Position numbers and translations under genes: made by a program. DNA of 50,358 bases from Hyphomicrobiaceae bacterium. Lineage in GTDB: Bacteria > Pseudomonadota > Alphaproteobacteria > Rhizobiales > Hyphomicrobiaceae. Under the pieces are notes generated by a model. It was not told the origin of the DNA and did not search any database. It saw only the letters and a list, made by a program, of their open reading frames with translations. Shown in pieces: positions 33,743 through 42,536 of the stretch. Location of the stretch: NCBI GenBank assembly GCA_025359165.1, contig JANYHG010000025.1, forward strand, positions 1-50,358. Direction: 5' to 3'. Position 1 is the first letter of the stretch. Each line of letters begins with the position of its first letter.

Positions 33743-35131
33743 ATGCACCCGCTTTCCAACTCAGCCGCGCGCGACATTGCCGCTGTCCTGCATCCCACAA
33801 CGAACCTGTTCACCCACCAGACGATCGGACCGCTGCTCCTCGAAAGCGCGAACGGGATTTACGTCACTGACACACAGGGCAAACGCTATATCGAGGGATT
33901 GGCCGGACTGTGGTGCACAGGCCTCGGCTACGGCAACGAAGAACTTGTCGAAGCCGCCCGTGCGCAGATGTCGAAACTGTCGTTCACCCACCTGTTCGGC
34001 GGGCGCAGCCACGAACCCGCCGTCGAACTCGCCGAGAAAATCAAGGCGCTTGCACCGTGCCCGACGTCCAAAGTGTTCTTCACCTCGTCCGGCAGCGAGA
34101 CCAACGACAGCCAGATCAAACTCGCCTGGTACTACAACAACGCGATCGGACGGCCGAAGAAGAAGAAGATCATTTCCCGCATGCGCGCCTATCACGGCGT
34201 GACGATCGCATCCGCCAGCCTTACCGGACTGCCGGTGTTTCACGCCGATTTCGATCTGCCGATGGCCGGCGTGTTGCACACCGATTGCCCCCACTTCTAC
34301 CGCGGCGGCGAGACCGGCGAAACTGAATTGGAGTTTGTCGCGAGGCTGGCCTCGAATCTCGAGACACTGATCGAGCGGGAAGGTCCCGACACCATCGCGG
34401 CATTCATCGCAGAGCCCGTGATGGGCGCGGGCGGCGTCGTCGTACCGCCAGCTACATATTTTCCTGCGATCCAAGTCATCCTCAAACGGCACGACATCGC
34501 CTTCATCGCCGACGAGGTCATCTGCGGGTTCGGGCGCACGGGCAACTGGTGGGGATCACAAACGCTGGGTGCCGAGCCGACGACCATTTCCATGGCCAAG
34601 GGCATCACATCCGCTTACTTCCCGCTCGGCGCGCTCACGGTCCCGGAGCACGTTCACGATGCGATGATCCAGGAAAGCAAAAAGCTCGGCGTGTTCGCAC
34701 ACGGCTTCACTTACTCCGGCCATCCGGTCGGCTGCGCCGTCGCGCTCGCCACCATCGCCATCTATGAGCGGATCGATATCGTCGGGCACGTGCGCCGCGT
34801 TTCACCGCCGTTCCAGAAGCGGCTGAACGCCTTGGCGGATCATCCCCTGGGTGGCGAGGCGCGCGGCGTCGGACTGCTCGGCGGCCTCGAATTGGTCAAA
34901 GACAAAAGAACCAGGCAGCCCTTCGACAGCAAGATCGGCCTTGGCGCGAAAGTCGTAGCCTTGGCGCAGGAGGAAGGCCTCATTGTCCGCGCAGTCGCCG
35001 GAGATACGATCGGCGTTTGCCCGCCACTGATCATTGTCGAGGACGAGATCAACGCCATGTTCGACATGCTGGGCAAGGCGTTGGACAAGGCGCACGTATG
35101 GCTGCGCCGCGAGGGCCACCTATCTGGCTGA
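33743..35131 (+). CDS. class III PLP-dependent aminotransferase (omega-transaminase type)
   Basis: The 462-residue product transfers amino groups, most likely from an omega-amine such as beta-alanine, putrescine or GABA to pyruvate. It has the fold-type I landmarks SSGSETNDSQIKLAWYYNNAIGR, MRAYHGVTIASASLTG, FIADEVICGFGRTG and the PLP Lys286 in SMAKGITSAYFPLGA. The N-terminal segment HPTTNLFTHQTIGPLLLESANGIYVTD is of the omega-transaminase group. The ATG at 33743 follows GAGGA at a suitable spacing, and an upstream ATG at 33725 is an alternative. It is divergent from bclA, and pdxH for its cofactor is encoded about 350 nt downstream. Confidence 0.88.
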   Translation: MHPLSNSAARDIAAVLHPTTNLFTHQTIGPLLLESANGIYVTDTQGKRYIEGLAGLWCTGLGYGNEELVEAARAQMSKLSFTHLFGGRSHEPAVELAEKIKALAPCPTSKVFFTSSGSETNDSQIKLAWYYNNAIGRPKKKKIISRMRAYHGVTIASASLTGLPVFHADFDLPMAGVLHTDCPHFYRGGETGETELEFVARLASNLETLIEREGPDTIAAFIAEPVMGAGGVVVPPATYFPAIQVILKRHDIAFIADEVICGFGRTGNWWGSQTLGAEPTTISMAKGITSAYFPLGALTVPEHVHDAMIQESKKLGVFAHGFTYSGHPVGCAVALATIAIYERIDIVGHVRRVSPPFQKRLNALADHPLGGEARGVGLLGGLELVKDKRTRQPFDSKIGLGAKVVALAQEEGLIVRAVAGDTIGVCPPLIIVEDEINAMFDMLGKALDKAHVWLRREGHLSG

Positions 35132-35145
35132 TTGGTCGTGCCGTC

Positions 35146-35352
35146 TCATCTCGCGGCCATCGACACGGGCATGAAGCTGCGGGTGCACTCGTTATAAAAC
35201 GAACTGTACCGCGATCCGAGCGGACACGCTTTTGTCGCTGAGCGGCCAAACAGCCCTGCCTCGCGCTGACCACTCCGTGCCGATGCTTCGGTATAGGCAA
35301 ACACCGCCACCGTGATCAGCATCAGCAAGCTGATTACCCCTGGACCCTTCAT
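35146..35352 (-). CDS. small secreted protein of unknown function
   Basis: A 68-residue frame starts at an ATG at 35352 after a G-rich site (GGGGTGGGGACGGCA). It has a clear signal peptide (VISLLMLITVAVFAYTEASA). The mature part of about 45 residues has two cysteines (KACPLGSRY and YNECTRSF). It is not recognised, but the hydrophobic N-terminus, ribosome site and compact gap make it a plausible gene. Confidence 0.5.
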   Translation of the reverse strand: MKGPGVISLLMLITVAVFAYTEASARSGQREAGLFGRSATKACPLGSRYSSFYNECTRSFMPVSMAAR

Positions 35353-35476
35353 TGCCGTCCCCACCCCAACGCATCGAGTTGTGCCTCGATATCGCCACGG
35401 CGTTAACAGAGCCCTTCGGGGCCATGCAAGAAAATTGTCGACGTTTAGCCCACAATCGACACCCGATCGCAGCGCC

Positions 35477-36139
35477 TCAAGGATAAAGCGCGGTCGTCGC
35501 CCAGCTGCCAACACCGCTCGGACGCCTGAACACCAGGCGCTGATGCAGCCGGAAGGGCCGGTCGTGCCAGAACTCGATTTCAAGCGGGGTAACGCGAAAA
35601 CCGGACCAGTTCAGCGGCCGCGGCACGTCCACCTTGTCATATCGGCTCGTCACCTCGGCGACCGCCGCTTCGAGTGTCGCCCGCGCATCGAGTGGCCGCG
35701 ATTGCAGCGATGCCCAGGCACCGATGCGGGAACCGCGCGCCCGTGTCTTGAAATAGTCGTCGGCTTCAGCGCCCGTTACCGGTTTGACCGTCCCGCGAAT
35801 ACGCACCTGCCGCCGCAACGATTTCCAGTGAAACAGCAACGCAGCCTTATGCGACGCCAGAAGCTCGGCACCTTTGGCGCTGTCGTAATTGGTGTAGAAA
35901 ACAAAGCCGCGATCGGCACCGGTGTCGACAGCATCAAGCCCCTTCAGCAGCACCATCCTGACGTTCGGCAATCCCTCCGTATCGACGGTCGCCAACGCCA
36001 TCGCGTTCGGATCGTTGACTTCGCTCCGGCCGGCATCTGCGAACCAAGTCTCAAACAACTGGAACGGGTCGGCGGCAGCCGCGAAGTCCGGAGCCGCGCC
36101 AGCGTCTCTTTCATTGGGTCCGGTCGTCGAAATGCTCAT
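35477..36139 (-). CDS. pdxH: pyridoxamine 5'-phosphate oxidase
   Basis: This FMN enzyme oxidises pyridoxamine or pyridoxine phosphate to pyridoxal phosphate. The 220-residue product has the PdxH layout: [74 protein letters not shown], then [14 protein letters not shown] and a C-terminal [17 protein letters not shown] that closes the active site. The last residues are WATTALYP, where many members have W...RL.P. The start at 36139 gives [10 protein letters not shown]. Confidence 0.95.
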   Translation of the reverse strand: MSISTTGPNERDAGAAPDFAAAADPFQLFETWFADAGRSEVNDPNAMALATVDTEGLPNVRMVLLKGLDAVDTGADRGFVFYTNYDSAKGAELLASHKAALLFHWKSLRRQVRIRGTVKPVTGAEADDYFKTRARGSRIGAWASLQSRPLDARATLEAAVAEVTSRYDKVDVPRPLNWSGFRVTPLEIEFWHDRPFRLHQRLVFRRPSGVGSWATTALYP

Positions 36140-36290
36140 GTTATGTCCTTCTACGCTTTGGCCGACGCATCCGCACGATAACGAACTTTAACAGTTCCTT
36201 TACCCTATGTGCCGACACTCGAGATTGAAAGCACGCGCTATTGGGTCGCGCACTTTCTGTGTTTTGAACTCGTGTGCGTTGGTGGTCGGT

Positions 36291-36710
36291 ATGCGTAAAA
36301 GCTTGCAGTCTGCGGCATTAGCTGCAGCATTAACCCTCGCGTACGCGAGCGGAACGCGCGCTGGTGACGAGATCGTCGACGCACCGCCGCCGCACCGTGG
36401 GCCATCGACACCCGCTCCAGCGACTTCGGACAACCGGCGCATGCCGTCCGGCCTCGACGAGATCGACGCCGTCGCGGCACTTGAAGGCATCCGCATCGCA
36501 CTGTCAGAAGTTGCCGACGGCGGGACGTATGTCTGGCACCGTCGCGATGGCCTGCTTTCCGGTATGGCGCAACCGACAACATCCTTTAAGGACGCATCTG
36601 GCCTGCCGTGCCGTAACCTGACCGTGATGCTGAACACTTATGGTCGCTCCAGCCGCATCGACGGCACCGCCTGCCGCTTCGGTGCAGATCGCTGGCGTCT
36701 CGCGGGCTGA
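36291..36710 (+). CDS. secreted protein with RT0821/Lpp0805-like surface-antigen domain
   Basis: The 139-residue product has a signal peptide (KSLQSAALAAALTLAYASGTRAG), a Pro-rich linker and a C-terminal domain. That domain (ALSEVADGGTYVWHRRDGLLSGMAQPTTSFKDASGLPCRNLTVMLNTYGRSSRIDGTACRFGADRWRL) resembles the end of 17-kDa surface antigens with two conserved cysteines. It lacks the glycine-zipper and lipobox of the full rickettsial protein. The ATG at 36291 puts the signal at the N-terminus; the frame opens earlier at 36207. Confidence 0.65.
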   Translation: MRKSLQSAALAAALTLAYASGTRAGDEIVDAPPPHRGPSTPAPATSDNRRMPSGLDEIDAVAALEGIRIALSEVADGGTYVWHRRDGLLSGMAQPTTSFKDASGLPCRNLTVMLNTYGRSSRIDGTACRFGADRWRLAG

Positions 36711-36740
36711 GGCCCGCACGGGCTTCCCAAATCGGGAGAA

Positions 36741-37568
36741 CTACCCGATGCCAAGATCAGCCAGCCGGAGTGTGTGGTGGTCGGCACCGACGTCGTTGAC
36801 GTTGATACCCGACAACAGTGCTGTGTTGTGCCAGCTACCGCCGGCCAGCGTCTGGATCATGGCGCTGTGAGCGCCACCAGCGTCGACATAATCGAGCAAG
36901 TGAACCACTTGATCGTACGTCGGCGCTTTAAGCGTTGCGCCATTTAGCGTCTGACCTTTGAGAAAATCCGACATATCCAGTTTGTCGACGCCGATCAGAA
37001 AGTCGGTGACGGTGTCGACATGTCCGAGCGCATCGCCGGCCAGAACGTATTTTTTCATCCACGAATAGGTATCGGCGCCCGCCCCGCCGGTGATGGAATC
37101 GCCACCGCTCTCGCTGTAGTACCGATCGTTACCCGCCCCGAAAACGTAGGTGTTGGCGGTATTGGCCTGCCCATGCACATCGTTGCCGTAGTCGGTGCCG
37201 ATGAACGTGTTGAAACTCTTGACGGTATAAGTGAACATCACCCCGCCTGTCACCGGATCCAGCAGCGAGGCCGTATAAAGATCCTGGTCGATGACCAGCT
37301 TGCCCGCGAGGCGCGAAAAATCCACCGTGTCGTTTCCGCTACCGCCGTCGAGGATCTGGTTGCCCCAGCCAGCAACGATGACGTCGGTGCCGCTGCCGCC
37401 GAAAAGCGACTGATCGCCGATCCCACCGACAAGGTAGTCGTTGCCGACATTGCCATACACCGTCTGAACACCGTCTCCAGCAAACAGTTGATCGTTGCCC
37501 GAAAAGCCTGTTGTCGTGATGCCGTCGCCATTGAGCGCGTGAATAATTTTATCGATACCCGCCGTCAT
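36741..37568 (-). CDS. RTX-like calcium-binding protein, copy 1
   Basis: The 275-residue product contains a few degenerate nonapeptide repeats (NDYLVGGIGDQSLFGGSGTDVIVAGWGNQILDGGSGNDTVDFS and later GGDSITGGAGADTYSW) that form calcium-binding beta-rolls. A C-terminal type I secretion target region follows. The last residues LLSGINVNDVGADHHTLRLADLGIG closely match the C-terminus of the second RTX protein encoded at 46885. The ATG at 37568 has GGAG at an 8-nt spacing, and the longer frame is rejected. No HlyB/HlyD-type exporter genes are in the window. Confidence 0.85.
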   Translation of the reverse strand: MTAGIDKIIHALNGDGITTTGFSGNDQLFAGDGVQTVYGNVGNDYLVGGIGDQSLFGGSGTDVIVAGWGNQILDGGSGNDTVDFSRLAGKLVIDQDLYTASLLDPVTGGVMFTYTVKSFNTFIGTDYGNDVHGQANTANTYVFGAGNDRYYSESGGDSITGGAGADTYSWMKKYVLAGDALGHVDTVTDFLIGVDKLDMSDFLKGQTLNGATLKAPTYDQVVHLLDYVDAGGAHSAMIQTLAGGSWHNTALLSGINVNDVGADHHTLRLADLGIG

Positions 37569-37860
37569 GAAATCTACTCCAACCAATGTGTCGTGCGCGA
37601 ATGCAAACTCGCTGCATGAGTTTGTGGTCGGACCCGTTGCCAAGACCTTGCCAAATCCGTTTCAATTTTATGCGTTTTTAAATATATGAAAAACGAGGTA
37701 AATACCGCCGACCGCGCCGCGATGTCTCTTTTAAGCATCGATGTTTTCAACAGACTTCCTCACCGTTCAGGTTGCACCAGCGCCCGAATCGGCTGACCGC
37801 TGTCGTGAGCGTGGACGTCCTCCAGTAGATTTGTCCGCCCCAGCCAGACATGAGGGTCCA

Positions 37861-38091
37861 ATGGCAAAAACACATGCCGAAACCAACCAGTTCACTCAAG
37901 CGAGCCAAAGCATGGGACTGAAAGCACCGGGTTTGCTGACGTTTCTGATCTCGTTCATCGTAATGATGTCGGTGCTTTTCGCCAAATTTTTCGGCGCGAA
38001 GATTCCGTTTCTCAACGAAAACACCGAATTCGCTGGATTGTTGGTGGCCTATGTCATTCTGTCGCTCGGCTGCTTGCTTCGATCGCTTTGA
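37861..38091 (+). CDS. small membrane protein, two transmembrane helices
   Basis: The 76-residue product (MAKTHAETNQFTQASQSMGLKAPG...) has two hydrophobic segments, LLTFLISFIVMMSVLFAKFF and FAGLLVAYVILSLGCLL, with a short loop between. The ATG at 37861 follows GAGGG. The family is unknown. It precedes the SDR gene by 30 nt on the same strand and may share its transcript. Confidence 0.6.
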   Translation: MAKTHAETNQFTQASQSMGLKAPGLLTFLISFIVMMSVLFAKFFGAKIPFLNENTEFAGLLVAYVILSLGCLLRSL

Positions 38092-38121
38092 GTTGCTCGC
38101 GCACGTAACGAGGACAAAGCT

Positions 38122-38880
38122 GTGAACGGCTCCAAGACTTTGATTGTCACCGGCGGCTCGCGCGGGATCGGTGCGGCGACGGCACGGCTGGCAGCCGCCG
38201 CAGGCTTCGACGTCGGGATCACCTATGTGGCGAACGCCGCCGCTGCGGCCGATGTGGTGCGCGATATCGAAAGCCTCGGACGCAAGGCTGTTGCAGTCGC
38301 GTGCGATACGGCGAAACCCGATCAGATATCGGCAGCATTCAAAGCCTTCGACCAGCACTTCGGCGGGCTTGACGGCTTTTTCAACAATGCCGGCGTCCTG
38401 GGCCTTGCCGGTCGATTCGTCGACATCCCCGCAGCCCAGGTCGTCGAAATGCTCGCGGTCAATACTGCAGGTGCCTTCTTCGCTGCGCAGGAGGCCGTCC
38501 GCCGCATGTCGACCCGATCGGGCGGTCGCGGTGGTTCGATCGTCAACATGTCGTCCATTGCGGCGAAGCTTGGCGGCGCCGGCGAAGCGACCGACTACGC
38601 CTTCTCCAAGGGCGGAATTGACACCCTCACGGTCGGACTGGCCAAGGAGCTTGCCACCGAAGGCGTGCGCGTGAATGCCGTGCGCCCTGGCCTGATCTAC
38701 ACCGATTTGCACGATGCCAGCGGCATTGCCGGGCGCGTCGACAAATACAAACACAATGTGCCGATGCAGCGCGGCGGCAGCGTCGATGAAGTCGCCGAGG
38801 CTGTAGTGTGGCTGTTGTCCGACAAATCGTCTTACGTCACCGGCGTTCTAATGGACGTCGCTGGCGGACGCGGCTTGTAG
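38122..38880 (+). CDS. SDR-family oxidoreductase
   Basis: This is a classical short-chain dehydrogenase of 252 residues. It has the NAD(P) motif TGGSRGIGAATARL near 9-22, NNAG in FFNNAGVLG, catalytic Ser in NMSSIAAKLG, the YxxxK motif YAFSKGG and a C-terminal YVTGVLMDVAGGRGL. It resembles FabG/YgfF-like sugar or ketone reductases, but the substrate is unknown. The start is GTG at 38122 with GAGGA upstream. A hairpin follows 20 nt after the stop. Confidence 0.9.
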   Translation: MNGSKTLIVTGGSRGIGAATARLAAAAGFDVGITYVANAAAAADVVRDIESLGRKAVAVACDTAKPDQISAAFKAFDQHFGGLDGFFNNAGVLGLAGRFVDIPAAQVVEMLAVNTAGAFFAAQEAVRRMSTRSGGRGGSIVNMSSIAAKLGGAGEATDYAFSKGGIDTLTVGLAKELATEGVRVNAVRPGLIYTDLHDASGIAGRVDKYKHNVPMQRGGSVDEVAEAVVWLLSDKSSYVTGVLMDVAGGRGL

Positions 38881-38900
38881 TCCCGACATCGAAATGAAAA

Positions 38901-38930
38901 AGCGGAATTCCCGTCGCCAGAAATTCCGCT
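38901..38930. terminator. hairpin terminator after the SDR gene
   Basis: AGCGGAATT (38901-38909) pairs perfectly with AATTCCGCT (38922-38930) over a 12-nt loop. An A-run before and an A/T-rich stretch after the stem would let it work on either strand. Confidence 0.6.
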
Positions 38931-39293
38931 AAAGTTTGTGCAAGCGATTGACGCAGGAGGCGTCGGCTTACCCTTACTGAGTATCGCGATGGCAAACGGT
39001 CGTCTTGCGATGTTTCTCGACAAGTGATTTCGCGCGCTTTCGCACAACTTTTGCATTTGGTTAAGCCAATATTTACCTTGTACGTTTTCGCCTTCAGTTT
39101 TGGCTTATACTGTTGCATGCGCTAAAGCTCTGCATCCGTGACATCGACATAGCGGCCCTCAGTATCCGGTGATGGCCGCGGTCCGCATGGCACGTGACTT
39201 CGGCATTTGGGGTGCTTCGCAAAGCTGCCGTCATGGTAAAGCAAAGTGCCAGCAAGCGGAGCCAGTTCGCCCGGGCAATCTAGGTTTCAAATC
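38931..39293. other. A+T-rich spacer upstream of the Pif1-like gene
   Basis: This gap contains a TATACT -10-like box near 39107-39112 and several AT-rich tracts, consistent with a promoter for the helicase gene. Short frames on both strands lack ribosome sites and known relatives. No repeat or RNA gene was recognised. Confidence 0.35.
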
Positions 39294-40640
39294 ATGGTTG
39301 CCATACCGACTTCTGCCGTCACCCCTTCGTTGCCAGCTTCGTTGCGCGACATCTGGCCGTCCGACGTCACGCCGACAAGCGACTACATCACCGCCGTTCA
39401 GCACATGCGTGAAGGCAAGGGTCATCTGTTCGTGACCGGCCGTGCCGGCACGGGTAAATCAACGCTGCTCCGGACCTTGCGCGATCTGGTGACCGACGAG
39501 ATCGCGGTCGTCGCGCCGACGGGATTGGCCGCAGTCAACGTCGGCGGTCAAACGATCCATTCGTTTTTTGGCTTGCCGCCACGACTGGTGCGCAGTGAGG
39601 ACATCCGTCGCAGTCGTAACGGTCGCATCATGCGCAAGCTCAAGCACCTTGTGATCGACGAAGTCTCGATGGTCCGGTCGGATCTGATGTGGGCGATCGA
39701 TCAATCACTGCGCATAAATCGCGGACAGCCGCGCGAACCTTTTGGCGGCGTGCGTCTGATGATGTTCGGCGATCTGCATCAGTTGCCCCCTGTGGTGCAG
39801 GATGATGTCGCAGAGCACCTGGACGATGCCTTCGGCGGCCCCTTCTTCTTCTCCGTGCCGGCGCTGATGGACGGTGACGGCACGTCGTTGATCGAACTCA
39901 ATCAAGTGTTCCGCCAAAGCGAAGGGCCGCTGCTCGACGTACTCAACAAGGTGCGCGAAGGACGCGTGGACGAAAGCGATCTCGAGACGCTGAACGAGCG
40001 CGTCCGCCCCATTCGCACGCTGGCTGAGGGCGAAGCGTTCGTCATTCTGACGCCGACCAATGCCGCCGCCCAGCGCATCAATCTCGCATATTTGAACGCG
40101 CTGAAAGGGGAGCAGCACACCTACACTGCCGGCATGACCGGAGAATTCAATCCGAGCGCCCAGCCGACCGATCAAACCCTGACCCTCAAAGTCGGGGCCA
40201 AGGTCATCATGCTCCGCAACGACGCCGATCGCCGATGGGTCAACGGCTCCATTGCGCGCATTTCGAAGCTTGAGGAAAAGCGGGTTTATATCGAGATCGC
40301 AGGCAAGGACTACGAGGTCGAACCGACGTCATGGGAGAACCGACGCTATGCCTACGATCAGGCCGAGCAGAAGATCGTCGAAACCGTCGCCGGGACGTTC
40401 ACCCAGTTTCCGGTGCGCCTTGCTTGGGCCATGACCATACACAAGAGCCAGGGCATGACCCTCGATAACGTTTATCTCGACTTGGGCCGTGGCACGTTTG
40501 CACATGGGCAGGCCTATGTTGCTTTATCTCGCTGCCGCACACTGGAAGGCCTCACCCTGGCGCGTGCACTGCAGCCAAGGGACATCAAGTTCGACATCTC
40601 CGCCATGCGATATCGCGATGTTTTTCATACGATTGCGTAA
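39294..40640 (+). CDS. Pif1-like superfamily 1B DNA helicase
   Basis: The 448-residue product has the full SF1B set: Walker A GRAGTGKST at 49-57, motif Ia VVAPTGLAAVNVGGQTIHSFFGLPP, Walker B LVIDEVSMV, motif III MMFGDLHQLPPVV and QVFRQSE. Near the C-terminus it has TIHKSQGMTLDNVYLDLG followed by YVALSRCRTLEGLTL. This matches PIF1/RecD2-type 5'-3' helicases without accessory nuclease domains. It probably unwinds structured DNA or R-loops during replication or repair. The ATG at 39294 gives MVAIPTSA. It is a single-gene unit. Confidence 0.88.
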   Translation: MVAIPTSAVTPSLPASLRDIWPSDVTPTSDYITAVQHMREGKGHLFVTGRAGTGKSTLLRTLRDLVTDEIAVVAPTGLAAVNVGGQTIHSFFGLPPRLVRSEDIRRSRNGRIMRKLKHLVIDEVSMVRSDLMWAIDQSLRINRGQPREPFGGVRLMMFGDLHQLPPVVQDDVAEHLDDAFGGPFFFSVPALMDGDGTSLIELNQVFRQSEGPLLDVLNKVREGRVDESDLETLNERVRPIRTLAEGEAFVILTPTNAAAQRINLAYLNALKGEQHTYTAGMTGEFNPSAQPTDQTLTLKVGAKVIMLRNDADRRWVNGSIARISKLEEKRVYIEIAGKDYEVEPTSWENRRYAYDQAEQKIVETVAGTFTQFPVRLAWAMTIHKSQGMTLDNVYLDLGRGTFAHGQAYVALSRCRTLEGLTLARALQPRDIKFDISAMRYRDVFHTIA

Positions 40641-40651
40641 AATAGCGACGC

Positions 40652-40700
40652 GTTGCCGCATCCATGTTGCAGTGCAATATATTCATTGAAATGCGGCAAC
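40652..40700. promoter_or_regulatory. palindromic operator region upstream of the phasin gene
   Basis: TTGCAGTGCAA at 40667-40677 is a perfect 11-bp palindrome centred in a larger inverted repeat, GTTGCCGCAT (40652-40661) with ATGCGGCAAC (40691-40700). PhaR repressors, which autoregulate phasin genes, bind TGC/GCA-rich palindromes, so this is a good PhaR-site candidate. The outer repeat could instead end the helicase transcript. Confidence 0.5.
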
Positions 40701-40758
40701 ATATCGGCTACGCGAATAACACTTATGTATAACCCGCCGTACCCCCTAGAGGATTTCC

Positions 40759-41214
40759 ATGGCCATCGAATTCACTAAACAAGCCGAAGAGTTGCTCAAA
40801 GCCGCACGTGAGGCCCGCATTCCCGACAACGTGAAGGCCATCGCTGAGCAGGGCGTTTCGCAGACCCGCAAGGCTTTCGACCAACTGCAGAGCGTCACGC
40901 GCGAGCACGCAGCCCACACCGGCACCGTCATGGCGACCGCTCAAGAACATGGCAAAACGATTGCCGATAAACTGCTGGCGCACTCCTCGTCCAACGCCGA
41001 GGCAACGTTCGCTGCCGCCTTGAAAATTGTGCAAGCTCCGTCGCTTCCGGAAGCGGCCCGCTTTCAGGCCGAGTTCGTACAGGCACAGTTCGCTGCCGCA
41101 TCGGCGCAGTCGCAGGAGCTTTTTCAGCTCTCGACCAAAGTCGCGACCAGCACGCTCGAGCAGTTCCAGGCCGCCGCGAGCAAGATGTTCAGCACCGTCG
41201 GCAAGACGAACTGA
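40759..41214 (+). CDS. phasin family protein
   Basis: The 151-residue helical product (MAIEFTKQAEELLKAAREARIPDNVKAIAEQGVSQTRKAFDQL...LEQFQAAASKMFSTVGKTN) belongs to the phasin_2 family of small amphipathic proteins that coat polyhydroxyalkanoate granules. The ATG at 40759 follows AGAGGA at a 5-nt spacing. It is a monocistronic unit between the palindromic upstream region and a strong terminator. Its presence suggests polyester storage. Confidence 0.9.
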   Translation: MAIEFTKQAEELLKAAREARIPDNVKAIAEQGVSQTRKAFDQLQSVTREHAAHTGTVMATAQEHGKTIADKLLAHSSSNAEATFAAALKIVQAPSLPEAARFQAEFVQAQFAAASAQSQELFQLSTKVATSTLEQFQAAASKMFSTVGKTN

Positions 41215-41238
41215 GCACTGCATTCTCGAACGACACGA

Positions 41239-41274
41239 CAGCCTGAAGCGCGAGCTTCGGGCTGTTTCATTTTC
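41239..41274 (+). terminator. rho-independent terminator of the phasin gene
   Basis: CAGCCTGAAGC (41239-41249) pairs with GCTTCGGGCTG (41254-41264) through a GCGA tetraloop with one T-G wobble, followed by TTTCATTTTC. Confidence 0.85.
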
Positions 41275-41345
41275 TGTTAAATTAATTCGACCCCTGTGAC
41301 TTCCAGGGTATTGCAGACGCAAGCTGTCCGCCGCAGACTGCAGTC

Positions 41346-41855
41346 ATGCTCGGTATTCCCGCCAAACATGCGATCCGGTCGTTGCGCGCCAGTGATGCGC
41401 CCGCTTTGGCACAAGTCTTCGGCGATAGCTGGCGACTGGCCTATTCCGGCATCATTCCCAGCGCCCACCTCGATCGCGTCATCGGTCGACGCGAAACCGA
41501 TTGGTGGTTGTCCGCCGCCCGCGCCAAGGAACGGCACATCGTTCTGGAATTCGAAGGCAAGATCGCGGGTTACGCATCCTTCGGTCCGGCTCGAAGTCGC
41601 GGTCGCGCCCAAGGTGAAATCTACGAGCTTTATCTAGCGCCGATCTACCAGGGTGTCGGCTTGGGCGAACATCTGTTCGAGGCTTGCCGCAGCCAACTCG
41701 ACCGCGCGCGCTGCAAAGGCCTGCTGGTTTGGGCTTTGGCCGACAATACTCAGGCAACCAGCTTTTACTGGCGTCGCGGCGGACGACCGATTGCCAGCGC
41801 AATCGAAACGTTCGGCACCCACAAGCTTGAAAAAATCGCTTTTACCTGGCCGTAA
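41346..41855 (+). CDS. GNAT-family N-acetyltransferase
   Basis: The 169-residue product has the GNAT core: GKIAGYASFGPARSRG, then motif A ELYLAPIYQGVGLGEHLFEACRSQL with the acetyl-CoA pyrophosphate loop (Q-G-V-G-L-G), and WALADNTQATSFYWRRGGRP. The substrate is unknown. The start at 41346 gives MLGIPAKHAIRSLRASD. It is followed by a hairpin terminator. Confidence 0.88.
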   Translation: MLGIPAKHAIRSLRASDAPALAQVFGDSWRLAYSGIIPSAHLDRVIGRRETDWWLSAARAKERHIVLEFEGKIAGYASFGPARSRGRAQGEIYELYLAPIYQGVGLGEHLFEACRSQLDRARCKGLLVWALADNTQATSFYWRRGGRPIASAIETFGTHKLEKIAFTWP

Positions 41856-41901
41856 GTTGACGCACGCGATCACTCGCAGCGTGACCGCATCCGAGTGCGC
41901 G

Positions 41902-41940
41902 ATCTCCCGATCACCGTGTGCGACCGGGAGATGCTTTTTT
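41902..41940 (+). terminator. rho-independent terminator after the GNAT gene
   Basis: ATCTCCCG (41902-41909) pairs with CGGGAGAT (41925-41932), followed by GC and TTTTTT ending at 41940. The T-run touches the stop codon of the convergent gcrA gene. Confidence 0.8.
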
Positions 41941-42536
41941 CAGGCATTCTGCTTCGCGGCATTGTCGGCTGCTTCCGCCGGTTCACTCGCCACGATGGGC
42001 GGCAAAGCCTGATAAGCGCTGTCGCGACGGCGCGCCTGAGGCGGCTGGAACGCGCGCCGGGCGTGGAATTCACAATACGGCAAACCGGTGACCTTGCCTT
42101 TGCCGCAGAAATGGAAATCGTCGTGCTGCGGATCGCCGATCGGCCAACGGCAGCAGCTGTCCGTCAACGTCGTGATGAACTTGCGCTCCTTCTCGGGGAT
42201 CACGAGCTCTTCGACGGGCGGCACGTAAGTTTCGGAATCACCTTGATATAGCGCGCGGAAAGCCGTGTTTCCGGTCTGCGCGAAGCGTGGCTTGGCACCC
42301 GGCGCCAGCCGCTTCTGAGTAGCGGCAGCGGCCGGCCGGCGCGGCCGATGTGATTTTTGACGGCTTGTGGTCGCGCGGCCGGATAGACCCAGCCTGTGCA
42401 CCTTACCGATGACGGCGTTGCGGGTGACGCCACCGAGGCGACCCGCGATCTGGCTGGCGGACAACCCCTCCTGCCAAAGCTTTTTGAGGCTTTCGACACG
42501 ATCGTCAGTCCACGAGATCAAGGCATCAGCTTGCAT
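41940..42536 (-). CDS. gcrA: GcrA cell-cycle regulator
   Basis: GcrA is a sigma-70 cofactor that activates promoters carrying GANTC sites methylated by CcrM. The 198-residue product has the diagnostic N-terminal domain SWTDDRVESLKKLWQEGLSASQIAGRLGGVTRNAVIGKVHRLGLSGR at about 8-54. A basic linker follows, then the C-terminal sigma-interacting region (CCRWPIGDPQHDDFHFCGKGKVTGLPYCEFHARRAFQP) with four cysteines. The ATG at 42536 follows GGAG, and the longer frame to 42728 lacks similarity. The start MQADALISWTD is a few residues longer than the usual MSWTD. Confidence 0.95.
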   Translation of the reverse strand: MQADALISWTDDRVESLKKLWQEGLSASQIAGRLGGVTRNAVIGKVHRLGLSGRATTSRQKSHRPRRPAAAATQKRLAPGAKPRFAQTGNTAFRALYQGDSETYVPPVEELVIPEKERKFITTLTDSCCRWPIGDPQHDDFHFCGKGKVTGLPYCEFHARRAFQPPQARRRDSAYQALPPIVASEPAEAADNAAKQNA

